The notes: generated by a model from the sequence alone, not told the origin. Positions 44,984 to 55,638 are shown, numbered from the stretch's first letter. The stretch is DNA of 64,000 nucleotides from Ascarosepion bandense (GCA_037127315.1 JBBBDQ010000230.1:354501-418500), one strand, 5' to 3'. Numbers and translations are program-made.

Positions 44984-45624
44984 TGTAGCGTAGGGGTTGG
45001 TTAATGTTTCTCTCATTCGGCCTTGTGTAAGACTTAACCGAACTTCCTACAGCTTACAGGATTTATGTAGAGTTTTAATCATCAGGTGTCATCGTTATTA
45101 GCAGGTTGTTTGTCGGTTGGAATGTGTGGATTAGTGTAGAAGAGTTGAATTATAAAATATATATTTTGAATGTTAAAATAGAAATTCATTTAAAAGAAAG
45201 AATAACATAAGTTGTAGAAGTTAATGTTTAATTAGAAACATTATTAGGAGGTAAGGGTAGAGTTCGTACAAAATGTTATAGTAGTAATTGTTGAAACAGG
45301 TCGAAAGAGAAAGAGGAAAATGCCCGAGTCGCTTAAAGTTGAATTACATTTTAGATGTTTGTCTCGCGGCTTGAGTGACGTTGATGAAGTCCTTTTATTG
45401 TAATCTAGATTTTTGGGCTCTTACACGCGAAGTCCTTTTGGTCTTGCAAGTCGCTCCCATTTATCAAAAATCATTTTAACACCTACTGGCGAAATCTAGT
45501 TTCGACCTTTTTTTTAAGCAGATGGTCAATCCTTTTTTATTTGTAAAACCAGGATTTCACACGTCGTTGTGAACTTTTGTAAAACTGAAGAAAGTTGATT
45601 TTAATTCATTTCTTATCCGCTACA
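44984..45624. mobile_element. solo LTR with 4-bp TSD
   Basis: Starts TGTAGCGTAGGGG and ends TTATCCGCTACA: the outer seven bases TGTAGCG/CGCTACA are perfect inverted repeats. Flanked by GTAC on both sides (44980-44983 and 45625-45628). No coding sequence. Internal blocks are shared with the LTR-like sequence at 39.1-39.7 kb, and the terminal design is shared with the LTR at 60.25 kb. Four-base TSDs fit Ty3/gypsy or BEL-type elements. Confidence 0.82.
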
Positions 45625-46134
45625 GTACCTTATTCTTTGAAAAATAAAGTCACTAAATAAAAAAAAAGAAAAATCTTTCAATCCTCCAAATATTTTGCTT
45701 TCGGTTGTAATAATGGTTTTGAATCCAAACCAATAACTCACTGAATGTAGTCTCTACTGTCTGTTTGTACCTTAGCCTGGGCAAACAATATACGAATATG
45801 CGACATCATCAATGTTAGTTTTTGGCGTTGGTCCTAGGAATATAATGTCCTGCGGCGACATCAGTGCACGAATATTTACGATTTGCGGCAAGAGGTTTTT
45901 CATTAGGCCAGTCAAATACAACAGATTCGTGTCTCCCATCGCCAACGTCTACCCACTGAATCTGCTTTATTCTGTAAGATTTGGCGGCATCACTATGCCA
46001 GAGACATATTTCATCACGTCAATATATCAAGGCCGATACATAAACAGTAGGAAAAATCAAAGAAACCAACGGCTTAAAAGAATGGAAAATTGTAATTTTC
46101 AACTGTTTATCGAGACTCGGCGGGGAGTAGCATC
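45625..46134. other. DNA with one unassigned frame
   Basis: A plus 109-residue frame at 45812-46141 has balanced composition (MLVFGVGPRNIMSCGD...) but no recognisable family and runs into a repeat. Not called as a gene. Confidence 0.3.
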
Positions 46135-46163
46135 CATTTAAAGAACTTACAGCTGCGTTCGTG

Positions 46164-46224
<61 letters not shown>

Positions 46225-46273
46225 ACACACATATATATTACTTTATATATATATATATATACATTAATTTATG

Positions 46274-46313
<40 letters not shown>

Positions 46314-46332
46314 TGTGTGTGTGCTTGTGTGT
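46135..46332. repeat. (CA)n, (TA)n, (TG)n arrays
   Basis: Preceded by ACTTACAGCTGCGTTCGTGA (46146), the 3' end of the repeat unit L. (CA)n 46166-46230, short (TA)n 46245-46262, (TG)n 46281-46332. Confidence 0.95.
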
Positions 46333-46531
46333 GTCGCTGTTATCACATGATCTTTATTTTATTTTTCACAATGATTTTCACCCTGTAAAAGAACAGTGAG
46401 CCACTTCAGATAGAGTGTTAGTAATTTAGAAGCAAAATTTGTGATGTTATGTAGCGAAGATAACGGTTGACTTTTAAAGAATCGAGGGGAACAAGCAACC
46501 GTTCGGAAAACTTACAACCGCCTTCGTTCAC
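46333..46531 (+). repeat. repeat unit L, copy 1
   Basis: GCTGTTATCACATGATC, TTTTCACCCTGTAAAAGA, CAGTGAGCCACTTCAG, GCAAAATTTGTGATGTTATG and AACTTACAACCGCCTTCGTT occur in this order. Copies 2 (47.22-47.42 kb) and 3 (47.50-47.64 kb) have the same order. It is bounded by (TG)n on the left and CA-rich sequence on the right. Confidence 0.85.
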
Positions 46532-46566
46532 ACGCACATACACACACACATCTATATATTAATGTA

Positions 46567-46777
46567 GATCAGAGTACAATTAAACAACATTTCTCAGAAA
46601 AACATAACCATGTCGATAATATCAGACAGATTTTAGTCAACAATACAATAATCCCACACCCATACACACAGTAAAATGAACCTACAGATATTGGAAGCCA
46701 TATACATTACATCCAAACAACCCACACTTAAGAAAATTACGTTTAAATCTGGTCATAACACATTATATTGCATTTGA
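46567..46777 (+). pseudogene. Penelope-like element, C-terminal coding end (copy 1)
   Basis: DQSTIKQHFSEKHNHVDNIR, then a stop and frameshift, then LQILEAIYITSKQPTLKKI and TFKSGHNTLYCI followed by a natural stop (46775-46777). H-x-x-E-x-x-H and L-x-I-L-E-A-x-x-I near the end are typical of the C-terminal tail after the GIY-YIG endonuclease in Penelope-like elements. The RT and the endonuclease core lie upstream and are replaced here by the repeat unit L and microsatellites. A hammerhead-like motif follows about 160 bases downstream. Confidence 0.62.
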
Positions 46778-46939
46778 ATATATAGTTTGGTGTGACGTCA
46801 TAGAACCGCATTGCAAATTTGCGAACTGTGTTTGTTATTTTTGGTAACTATTGACGTTGCTTAGCGGAGTTTTATGTCAACACAAGATAAAATCGTGGCT
46901 GATGGTGGATGTTTTTGTGTTACCGTCCTTATAACCTTT

Positions 46940-46980
46940 CTGAAGATAGCTCATGTGAGGTGAAAGCTTAGAACCAACGT
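46940..46980 (+). ncRNA. hammerhead-ribozyme-like core (copy 4)
   Basis: CTGAAGA (46940-46946), then TAGCTCATGTGAGGT with a CTC/GAG stem, then GAAAG (46962-46966) and CTTAGAACC. The CUGANGA box is intact and GAAA is present. It lies 3' of the Penelope-like coding end, where such ribozymes are known to sit in terminal repeats of these elements. Confidence 0.42.
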
Positions 46981-47030
46981 AATAAAAAATTATCCAAATG
47001 GTGGAGAATTTTTATCTTTATTTTCAACTG

Positions 47031-47113
47031 AAATTAAAGCCAAAATACGATGTTTAGAACGGCTCATGATTAAACATACTAGACATTTATTGTCTCTTAT
47101 ATTTAACAGTATA
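47031..47113 (-). repeat. dispersed repeat, family K (copy 1)
   Basis: The complement contains TAATCATGAGCCGTTCTAAA then CATCGTATTTTGGC; the same phrase is on the plus strand at 54.17 kb, just before the second Penelope-like remnant. Confidence 0.7.
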
Positions 47114-47122
47114 TATTTAGAA

Positions 47123-47129
<7 letters not shown>

Positions 47130-47206
<77 letters not shown>

Positions 47207-47223
47207 TGTGTGTGTTTGTGTGT
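47130..47223. repeat. (TA)n (TG)n array
   Basis: TA to about 47165, TG to 47223 with single interruptions. Confidence 0.96.
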
Positions 47224-47422
47224 GTAGCTGTTATCAAATGTTTTTTTACTTTCTTTTTTACAATGATATTTACCCTTTGTAAGACCAGAGAGCCACTCCA
47301 AGTAGTGTGTTATTGAGTTAGAGGTAAAATGTGTGATGTTTTATTGGCAAAAATAACGGTTATCCTTTATCAAGATGCGATGAGAAGCAACCATTTCAAA
47401 AACTTACGATTGCATTAATGGA
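47224..47422 (+). repeat. repeat unit L, copy 2
   Basis: TGTAGCTGTTATCAAATG through GTAAGACCAGAGAGCCACTC, AAAATGTGTGATGTTTTATT and AACTTACGATTGCATTAATG, then (CA)n. Same order as copy 1. Confidence 0.85.
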
Positions 47423-47645
47423 CACACACACGCACACTACACACACACACACACATACCCCCCCCCATATATATATATATATCAGTGTGTGTCTGTGTAG
47501 CTGTTATCACATATCCTTTTTTTTACAATAATCTTCACGCTGTACAAGATCAGTGAACCCATCCAGGTAGAGTTTTAGTGAGTTAGAGGCAAAATTTGTG
47601 ATGTTATGTGATAATGGTTACTCTTAGATATAACCAGGTTAAATT
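47423..47645 (+). repeat. (CA)n, C9, (TA)n and repeat unit L, copy 3
   Basis: CA-rich to 47457, C-run to 47466, (TA)n to 47482. Then TGTAGCTGTTATCACATATC, TGTACAAGATCAGTGAAC and GCAAAATTTGTGATGTTATG; the copy fades after about 47640. Confidence 0.85.
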
Positions 47646-48449
47646 GTAGTGATTGGGGAAGCATTCTATTTGGTGCCGATTCCAAAAAGCAATGGTTCAT
47701 GGGAAGAAGCTGCTTAATGTGCGTAAAATATACGTGAAATGGTGGAATGAAGCAATGAAGCAGTTCATCTGGGCATTTTCAATGGAAATAGTGATAAAAA
47801 GGTGAGAGGCATGCTACTATTCGTCTTTGAAAAAAAAAGCTGGTAGAGTCAAAATATATTTTCAGCTCCAAGTATATGGGGATGATTATGGACTCTATTG
47901 AGAATTGAAAGTGAAGACGGGGCAGCTTCTGTTCATATATGGCAACAATCCTCAGTTTTTGTTCTAATCATTCTCTTGTAAAGTTAGAAAATATTAGGTA
48001 GAAGTCAGAGCGTTAGATGGAACCGATCATTTTTCCAGGATCTTTTGAGATAGATCGTATGAACGTGTTCCGTTGAAAGACTGGGTGTTATGGTCATCAA
48101 AGCCCGGAACCTCGCTGACGGAACATCCAGCCATCGTGATTGGTGATAGTTTAGTGTCCGGTAAGGGATGCGTGTGCATTGGCATGAATGTAAATCAATT
48201 TGCGGTAGGATAACTGTTACCAACAAGCCAAGTTCAAATTTTCAGAAAGTGTCTTTTTCTTAGAATAATTTCACAGAAATCAAGACAATAAAGCCACTAA
48301 AGCACAATAGGTTATTGAGTATGAAAGACTGAAAAATTACTATTAGGGAGAGAGAACAATAAGAGTATATATTAATCTAGCTTTCACCCGTAACTTAGAA
48401 TCGTTTTCTTTCATTTCAATGGTGGCTTAAATTGCATTGCAGACTAGGT
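47646..48449. other. DNA with no recognised gene
   Basis: Short frames only, including a 73-residue minus frame (48005-48226) that I do not recognise. Confidence 0.35.
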
Positions 48450-48650
48450 TTCCTAGGTTCGAAGGGGAGACACTTCAGTGTAAGTAAACTCTGAATTCAG
48501 AGGCCTTAGTGAAGAGGCAAATACGCTCAGGAAAGGCATGAATCCTTCTCTTCTACCGCTGCTTCTAGGTATGGGTAAATAGCAGAAGAGACCCACTTCT
48601 GTAGACTTGGTCGTTACTGATCTTGCAATTCTCAAAACAAAACCTCCATT
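48450..48650 (+). mobile_element. diverged SINE related to family A
   Basis: GCAAATACGCTCAGGAAAGG, CATGAATCCTTCTCTTCT and TATGGGTAAATAGCAGAAGA, then CCCACTTCTGTAGACTTGGT, parallel the family A body (CAAATACCCTTGGGAAAGG, ATTAATCCGTCTCTTCCC, TATGGGTTAAATAACAGG, TTCTATAGCCTTGG). A short insertion lies in the middle. Confidence 0.5.
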
Positions 48651-49079
48651 TATGGGTTAAATTGTCTCATCAACCAGCAGTTGACCAAGCGAGGCGTGTG
48701 CAGTGATATTCTTGAAAACGCGTAAAGGTTTTCTCAAATAGCCGAGAGAATACTTTGGATTTGGATTTGGATTTGGAGTAAAGGGGGTTGGACTACAGAA
48801 AACTATCTTACTCTAGACGCACTCGGAAGTACTTCGTCTGCAGTACTCGATCGTGATGTATGTGTTGAGTGAGAGATAATTTTTGGCCCGGTGGATATGG
48901 TCGTTGGTTAGTTCCAGTGACTTTAACAAAGCGTTGTGAGTTCAATACAGTCTACAGCAGTAGTGAACAAGTAATTTAGAGGGTTGGTTTAGAGGAAGAT
49001 AACACATGATAACCAAAAAGACTTAGCACAAACAATGAGAACGATATACCCCAGTGATCGTAGTAAAAGGTTAGGTTCG

Positions 49080-49150
49080 ATATTCCTAGCTCTTCACGAA
49101 GGCCGGAATGTACAACGGTCGAAACGTCATTCAAATTGCAACGAAGATAA
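49080..49150 (+). ncRNA. hammerhead-ribozyme-like core, decayed (copy 5)
   Basis: TTCACGA stands where CUGANGA is expected (two substitutions), followed by AGGCCGGAATGTACAACGGT with a GGCC/GGUC stem. GAAAC (49121-49125) and GTC complete the core. Downstream AACGAAGATAAGGACAATAG continues as in Penelope-type terminal repeats, as far as I recall them. A GGATTT triplet repeat at 48763-48780 is unrelated. Confidence 0.35.
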
Positions 49151-50339
49151 GGACAATAGTCCGAATAATGTAAATAGTGTAGAAAAGATTTTACCCTTCC
49201 CAAAATAAAAAAATATTTTAAAAGAAATTATTAACTTTTCTTAGTGCTTATGATTGAGAGTTGGAGAATCTTATCTACACTGTTCGTCTTATCTTATCTT
49301 GAAAAGGCTAGAAAACTTTTCAGTCATCTGAATGGGTATTTGAATTTTTATACGCGGAGACGTAAACATTTCCTGGATTAGTATCAATGCGATGAAACCC
49401 TTTTGATAAGCTGTCCTGGTTTGGTGATCTTACGCGAACCTTAGTTTCATCGTGATGTGGACGCATGCCAAGCTCAACACGACAAAGTGCTGACGTTAGG
49501 CCTTTTTCGCGAAGCATGATGAGCAAATGGTCTCTATCTAAATTAAAATGTATAATTTTTGATGTATTTATCTAAACTGAAGCATACAATCTCAAGTGTA
49601 TTTTAAGACATAGATTGACAGTGTGCCGTCTCGCAGATCACTCTTTTCGTACAGTGATATTGAACGGAATTGTGCGTGAATGAACACTTAACTTGTCTCT
49701 GTTTGTAATAAATTCCCGATAATCTGATTGCTGCTATTTATAGTTTAAATGAGAGTTAGTTTCACAGAAATTTAAAGTTCAGTAACTGTTATCATATGTA
49801 CAACAAAGAAAAGAACATGTGTTCGATCCTCTCAAACTAATGTATTCTTTTTATTAATAATTACCCTATACTAGGCCCAAGAGACATTCACTGTAGATGC
49901 TTTGAGAATAAAAGAGTGCAACATGAATTAAATAAGGAGTAATTAAGTACAGCAGAACATGAGAATATGGAACATGCGAAGAGCACTCCACAAATTTCGA
50001 GAAGTTTTCAGGAGAGGCATTTATTAATTTAAAATAATACAATCAGTACTAAAGTACTAATGTCCTTCAGAGAAGTCCAGGACTCTTGTCCCAACCTCCC
50101 TCAGCTTCTCAATATATCCAGAAAGAGTTTTTTTGTTTTGTTTGTTCCTGCTTAACGGCCTATCAACATCTAAATGGTTATTTAAAGCCGGAGACGTATT
50201 TTTGTTCATCCAAATAAGTTTAGTTGGTAATATTTTTCATTCAAAAAAAGTTTTGTTCATAATATGTTTCATTCAAAAAAAGTTTTTTGGCAATATTTTT
50301 CATTCAAAAATAGTTTTGTTGGCAAATACTTTCAAAGCA
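49151..50339. other. AT-rich DNA, no gene recognised
   Basis: A local direct repeat TTTTTCATTCAAAAA / AGTTTTGTTGG (50233-50330) occurs three times just before the next repeat. Confidence 0.45.
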
Positions 50340-50545
50340 TTTTGACCCCGGTTCGGGGGACAACTATTTACCCATAGCTGGAACCCAAACAAATGCTACC
50401 ACTCCGGGTCAGGGTGGACCTGGGAACAGCAACAATTAAGAGGTGGTTCCATGTTCCTCATAACCTCCCAATCAAAGGCCTTGCTGCCGGATGCAGTTTA
50501 CGGTCATACCCAGGACCATCCAGAAAGAGAACTTATGAGATTTTC
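50340..50545 (+). repeat. dispersed repeat, family I (copy 2)
   Basis: Begins near TTTGACCCCGGTTCGGGG. Contains ATGCTACCACTCCGGGTCAG and GGCCTTGCTGCCGGATGCAG, then TACGGTCATACCCAGGACC. The open frame over it (50393-50647) begins MLPLRVRVDLGTATIKR, which I take to be repeat translation rather than a gene. Confidence 0.5.
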
Positions 50546-50732
50546 CTTAAGCTTGGGAAACAATCAAAAGTCATAAAAACGAACGTCTTGACTGGTAGGA
50601 GTGTGATAAACAATTTTGATGCTCATATATGTCAACACAAAATTTGATTGCACAACAAGCCTCACAATTGTCTTCATGTCCGAGCCGCATTCTGCGAACT
50701 AGTCACCTGTGGCAAACAGTGTTTTGAGGTGC

Positions 50733-50852
50733 GTTGTGGTGCAGTGGATATCGACTCGGAACGAGAAATGGAGTAGCCTAGTTCGAATTCCAGTCAAATT
50801 CCTCGCATTCACTTACATGCAAATACCTTTGGGAAAGGTATAAATCAAATGG
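50733..50852 (+). mobile_element. SINE family A, 5' part
   Basis: GTTGTGGTGCAGTGGATATC (A box), CGACTCGGAACGAGAAAT, CCTAGTTCGAATTCCAGTC (B box), then ACCTTTGGGAAAGGTAT. It stops early, so the 3' half is missing. Confidence 0.8.
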
Positions 50853-51049
50853 TAGATATGGGCAAATATAATACATAATTATAGATTTACCAACAATACA
50901 TTTTATAGCAAAATTACCAACAATAAATTTTATGGGTAGCTGAAGTCATAAAATTGCATTCAAAATATATTTAGTTAACGCTGTAACGCTCAAATTATTT
51001 AGATTTCTGTATTAAATAAAGGTCAGTATGTTGCTAAATATCAACGCAG

Positions 51050-51223
51050 TCACTCAGTTAATTGCTATATGTGATACACGGTTAGGCGATCATGTCTCAA
51101 AAGAAACATGACTGATTAGGCAGAATATTTTCCCGCAGTAGGTGGCCATTACATTCTGCGTTATACTGACTCCCAACCAAGACTGTAGAAACCAATCTGT
51201 CCCGATATTTAACCCAAAATCAA
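51050..51223 (-). mobile_element. SINE family A, 3' part (minus)
   Basis: Minus-strand end ...TAACTGAGTGACTGC, the stem segment CATGTTTCTTTTGAGACATG, TACTGCGGGAAAATATTCTG and a body to about TTGGGTTAAATATCGGG. The tRNA head is missing. Confidence 0.7.
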
Positions 51224-51655
51224 CAAATCAGAAAATAACCAAATGAATTAACACACATTTTTTATTTTAAGTATGACATAAATAAAAAATTATTGCTTAA
51301 AAAGTATAAAATTATTGCTCGGAGGAAAGTGAATATTCAATAAAATGTACACTAGTAATAACACTGGTTTACACATTTTTAATGCAACGCAACTTCTAAC
51401 TTTTTCTTAGCTCATATTGGAACCCTGGGTCATATAATCAACATCATTTGTTTACTGGCTAGCTCAAAATTTTGATACACACAAAGTTTTCATAAAACTA
51501 CTATTCATAGCCAAATTACCCATAAGCTTAAAATTAAAATTGTGACTGCCTTCTGAAAAAATAAAACAAAAAAACTTGTTTTTTAATTACAAATTGCACA
51601 AACTTCTAATTTTCATCGTCTCAATCCTAATATAGACTGTAATATATATATATAT
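51224..51655. other. AT-rich DNA ending in (TA)n
   Basis: No gene; (TA)n at 51642-51660 leads into the next SINE. Confidence 0.5.
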
Positions 51656-51853
51656 ATATATCCGTAGACAGATCTGTTTCCCTGTATCATAGCTCAGCGG
51701 TACATCGGTACGTTTAGGCATCCGTTTGCTTCTAGCCAGGATTGAAACCCAACCGAATTGACATCACTGGCGATTCTACCTCTGAACTAGTTAGAAAAAT
51801 GCGGACTTTAGCGTGTTATAAACACATGCCAGTACCCGAGAGTGTTCAAATTC

Positions 51854-51857
<4 letters not shown>
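51656..51857 (+). mobile_element. SINE family D, best copy
   Basis: TCCGTAGACAGATCTGTTTC, ATCATAGCTCAGCGGTACAT (A box), TCTAGCCAGGATTGAAACCC (B box), then GAATTGACATCACTGG, TTTAGCGTGTTATAAAC and CCAGTACCCGAGAGTGTTC. It ends in TTCGTTTA followed at once by a (TA)n array (51858-51885). TA arrays therefore lie on both sides. Confidence 0.72.
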
Positions 51858-51885
<28 letters not shown>

Positions 51886-51887
<2 letters not shown>

Positions 51888-52899
51888 CCTCTTGTCACGC
51901 TCAGGGATTTCGATTATGTTTTTCTTATCTTTAAATTTATCTTTCAATATGACAAACTCAGTAGTATGTACATTAATATATATGTTGCTGTCATTTTAGA
52001 CAGCATTTTGATATAAATATCTTGCCGTCATTATTATAATAATATGTAGTAATATTGACAGTTTCGTATAATTTTATTGTTCTAAGTTATGAATGAGAAC
52101 ATTACATAACTACTTAGATATAAATAATATTGATAATGACAATGTAATTGTATGATCTATATTAGGAATAGAAATAATGCAAAGTTGTTGATATAATTAT
52201 TTAGTATGCCTGTTTTAATCATTTGTGATACAAACATGAATTTCTCAATAGAGGTCAAGCAGTATTTCAAATTTGTATCCCTCCCTGGCTCCTTAAAGCG
52301 ACCTATAGAGTCAGTGAAGTTTTCTATTTACATAACATGAGATAAACATCATTTGGTTACACGGAATAATTATGTGCGTCAGCGACTGAAAATTATCAAG
52401 ATATTCGACAGTTGATCAATAGTGAGGGAGATTAGGGTTGTATAATTCTTTAGCGTAACGGAAGTTGCTAGGCTCTAGTAGGAATTCGAATGCTGTTAGC
52501 CGATAACATCTACGCCATCTTGCATCTCTGAATCTCATACATTTAAAGGAAATATTCACATCAAAATAATAACTCCAGAGACTGCGAACTCTGCAAGAAT
52601 TGAATGCGTTTGGGAATCAGAAATGAAGAGCTGTTATATATGTAAAAACGGAGGATTTTATTTTATACACTGTCAAATGAAGATATAACTTTAGTTTTTT
52701 TTTATATCCCGAGCGAATAAAAAGGTGAATGATACAAATCGAAGAGACAAAAGAGAAATATAGATTAAAAATATTTCTTTTTCAAGTAATTCTCTAACGA
52801 ATTATTGTCCGATTTTAGAATAAACCTATTGCGGTTTAATATATTATTATAATATATAATAGTTCATAAAAATATATATTAATCATTCCAAACAATAAA
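51886..52899. other. AT-rich DNA, no gene recognised
   Basis: Only short unrecognised frames. Confidence 0.45.
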
Positions 52900-53172
52900 G
52901 GCTTACGGTTACATCACGTTGAAACACGTGTTCTCGTATGATCACCGTAGTTAAGCAATAGGTCTGATCAGTACGTAGACGGGAAACAGCTAGGGAATAC
53001 CAGGTGCTGTAAGCTTAGATGTGCGAGTGAGGCAATCGATAACAGCTCGGAATTGCAAATGAGAGAGCGGATTTCTAACTACATTCAGGTTCGTTATATA
53101 CACTTACGCGGGGAGGGGGACTTTGGAGAAGTTATGAATCCACCTCTTCTACAGATAGCTAAGGATTAAGTA
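52900..53172 (+). mobile_element. 5S rRNA / tRNA dimeric SINE
   Basis: The 5S head is the longest here: GGCTTACGGTTACATCACG, TGATCACCGTAGTTAAGC, GATCAGTACGTAGACGGG, AGGGAATACCAGGTGCTGTA then AGCTT (52900-53016), covering almost the whole 5S gene length. Next comes the tRNA-like unit GAGTGAGGCAATCGATAACA and GCTCGGAATTGCAAATGAGA, then the body GTTATGAATCCACCTCTTCT to GGATTAAGTAATAAG. A minus family A SINE begins about 16 bases later. Confidence 0.8.
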
Positions 53173-53188
53173 ATAAGATTGTGTCTGT

Positions 53189-53512
53189 CAGTCAGTTAAG
53201 TGCCATACGTGATACACGCTTGGGCGATCATGTCTCGAAAGAGACATGACTGACTGGGCAGAAGATTATCCCGCAGTAGGGTGCCGTTGCTTTCTGCGGT
53301 GGAAATTACCCGCAAACAACCTTGGGAAAGTTATTAAACCGTCACTTCCCTCCAGTTATGGGTTAAATAACAGGACAGATTGGGTTCTATAGACTTGGAT
53401 GGCAACCAATCTGCCTTGTTATTTAACCCATAACTGGAGTGAGGTGACGGATTAATACCTTTCCCAAAGGTATTTGCGCGTAAGTGAACGCGAAGAATTT
53501 TACTGGAATTCC
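53189..53512 (-). mobile_element. two SINE family A pieces joined head to head
   Basis: 53189-53300 is the 3' part of family A in minus orientation. 53310-53400 then runs in plus orientation (CAACCTTGGGAAAGTTATTA, TATGGGTTAAATAACAGG, TTCTATAGACTTGG), and 53401-53512 in minus orientation again (TTATTTAACCCATAACTGGA, CCTTTCCCAAAGGTATTTG). The last two form an inverted repeat of about 80 bases. Confidence 0.78.
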
Positions 53513-54129
53513 TCCAAATATTCATTCTTTGTAAAATTATTTTCTGCCTTTAAATATAATTAATAAGTCAATAAATCATTTTGTCATTCCTAAAGTTTAT
53601 AGTGTCCGCTTTGCAGAATGTTATATCCATCTCTTTCAGTATTTTGCTTAAAACTTTATACAACGTCTCGTCATAAACTTTAAAAAAGAATAGATGTGTT
53701 TACTTCTTTTCCATGCTTTCAAGCTTGGTCATAAAGCTTCTGAAACTGTTGCCATAATGTTCAGAGCACGAGATTAAAGATCCCCTTGAGATCGGGCACT
53801 ATGGCGGAAGTTCATTTGGCCCGCATGCGGTATGCGGGTCTTGAAAATCAGGCTGGTATGCTGTCATAGGCATTTGTCCTTTTGCTTTGTGGTCGCCTCT
53901 CTACGTTTTAATTTTCTAATTGTATTGACTTTAATATTAGAATTTTTTTATGATCAGAAGACCATTATCCCTGTACAATCCAATGTCGTCAATATTGATA
54001 TTGTTATACGGCGAAAGGTTGTACAAAATAAATATCCCAAACCCAGCTGAATCTAGAGTCCTATGTGATGTCAAATAACTCCTCATATTTAGCTTATATA
54101 TATATATGTGTGTGTATGTGTGTGTGTGT
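53513..54129. other. AT-rich DNA with a short (TA)n (TG)n
   Basis: (TA)n at 54097-54107 and (TG)n to 54131. No gene recognised. Confidence 0.5.
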
Positions 54130-54145
54130 GTATTGTTAAATATAA

Positions 54146-54232
54146 CATACAATGAATGTCTATTAGGTTTAATCATGAGCCGTTCTAAACATCGTACTTT
54201 AAATTTAATTTCTGGTAAAAATAAACGAATTG
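54146..54232 (+). repeat. dispersed repeat, family K (copy 2)
   Basis: TAATCATGAGCCGTTCTAAA, then CATCGTACTTTAAATTTAAT, in the opposite orientation to the copy at 47.03-47.11 kb. Confidence 0.7.
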
Positions 54233-54419
54233 AAAAATCTCACTCTTAAGGTTATTATTAAAAACAATAATGTTAAAAAGTAAACTTCCTAGATCTAGTC
54301 AATAGCACTTACTCACCCGACTTAAAAATTAACTCTAATCTTATAAAATTCACCATAAATCTAACCCCCTTCAATCAGTTATCAAACCCTTCCTTATTGA
54401 AAACAGAATTAGCGACAAC

Positions 54420-55235
54420 TCCTCTCGTGAAGATATCTTTTATAAATCAGGGCAAATTTCATGACACTCTTCTAAAAATCAGTGGTTACAAAGCCCATGA
54501 CATTAGACATATCAAACCTAATAATGACAACAGTAATAACAGAAAAAGAAAATAATTTCGTATGCACCCCCATTTAACTAAATGATAAGTACTTATTTCC
54601 GACATAAATCCCTCAAATTTGTTGAGAAATACTTCAATAAAAATAGCCCCTTAGCAAAAGTTTTAACAGAAATACTAATTAATTGAGTCGTACCTGTATG
54701 GATAACCTTGCAAAGATCATAAAAAAACAATGGTAATAGAATTTTAAACTGATATCACACCGTAGGTAACAAAAATATCCTTAAAATTAATGATAACACA
54801 AACAATGTTTGCAATCGTTGAAAACTGATTGTGTGTTCATTATAAATGAAATGTCTGACTGACTCTGTAGTCTACCTAGACCTTATTTTTACCATAGAAA
54901 ATCATATAGTATTTTCTTTATATCAGTTTTATCAAGAACCCATATAAACCCGCTATTATTAACACATCTTATCTTTTAAAAGTCTAACCGCAATAGCACT
55001 TCACTTTCCACATACTATTGGCAATTAAAAGAAGCCAATAAAACCCCCACCGTAAAACAAAAAATATTAAAAAACAGTACTTATACAACTTTATATGAGC
55101 CATGATTTCTGTGTTAAAAGGAAAAATTGCAGATAACTAAATTCTCAAAATTAACCTGCTAAACAAACGTAACGAAATAACATCCATCTGTCATCATCGT
55201 CTAATACATACCCTAAAGTATAGCTAATTAATTTC
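54420..55235 (+). pseudogene. Penelope-like element, pre-endonuclease to C-terminus (copy 2)
   Basis: Frame-broken but in the right order: FHDTLLKISGYKAHDI (about 54460), KFVEKYFNKNSPLAKVLTEI (54616), LSRTCMDNLAKIIK, CLTDSVVYLDLIF (about 54850), TRYY-stop-HILSFK, SLSTYYWQLKEANKTPTVK and LLNKRNEITSICHHR near the end (stop at about 55230). This is the order around the GIY-YIG endonuclease of Penelope-like retroelements. The Y-I-G strand itself is not visible. Stops and frameshifts exclude function. It belongs to a different subfamily from copy 3 at 56.70 kb. Confidence 0.68.
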
Positions 55236-55638
55236 CTATTATAATATAACTAGATCCCATAATTTATAATCTACCCACCAAGCATAAATATATTGATTTC
55301 CCCATGTTCGGATAATTATTTTGTTTCTGTTAACAGATGAATCACTTACTAAATCGACTACATATGTTTGGCGTACATTATATTTTTAGCACTTTTCATT
55401 CTTTATAACATTTTCACCACTTTAAATGATAACAACTTAAAGAAAGTTCTGTAACCGTTTAACGAATATACATGACACCTTTGCATACATGCTAAGATAT
55501 ATATGTATACATCCAAATGTGTCATTACTGACACTGAAAGTGTGTGAGTTTTCATGTCATTTCATTTCTCTACAACGCTAAGCTTTAATCTAATTCTTTC
55601 TAGCCCCCAAGACCTGTCTTTCTATTGGTTAACTGAGA
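55236..55638. other. AT-rich DNA, probably the element's 3' flank
   Basis: No feature recognised. Confidence 0.35.

Noticed and set aside
45812..46141. 109-residue plus frame as a gene
   Set aside because: Its end lies in repeat unit L sequence and no family is recognisable.
50393..50647. 84-residue frame starting MLPLRVRVDLG
   Set aside because: Lies over a dispersed repeat that has a second copy at 42.03-42.12 kb; judged repeat translation.
52900..53016. Functional 5S rRNA gene
   Set aside because: Substitutions in the internal promoter and stems, no T-run terminator, and direct fusion to a tRNA-like SINE unit.
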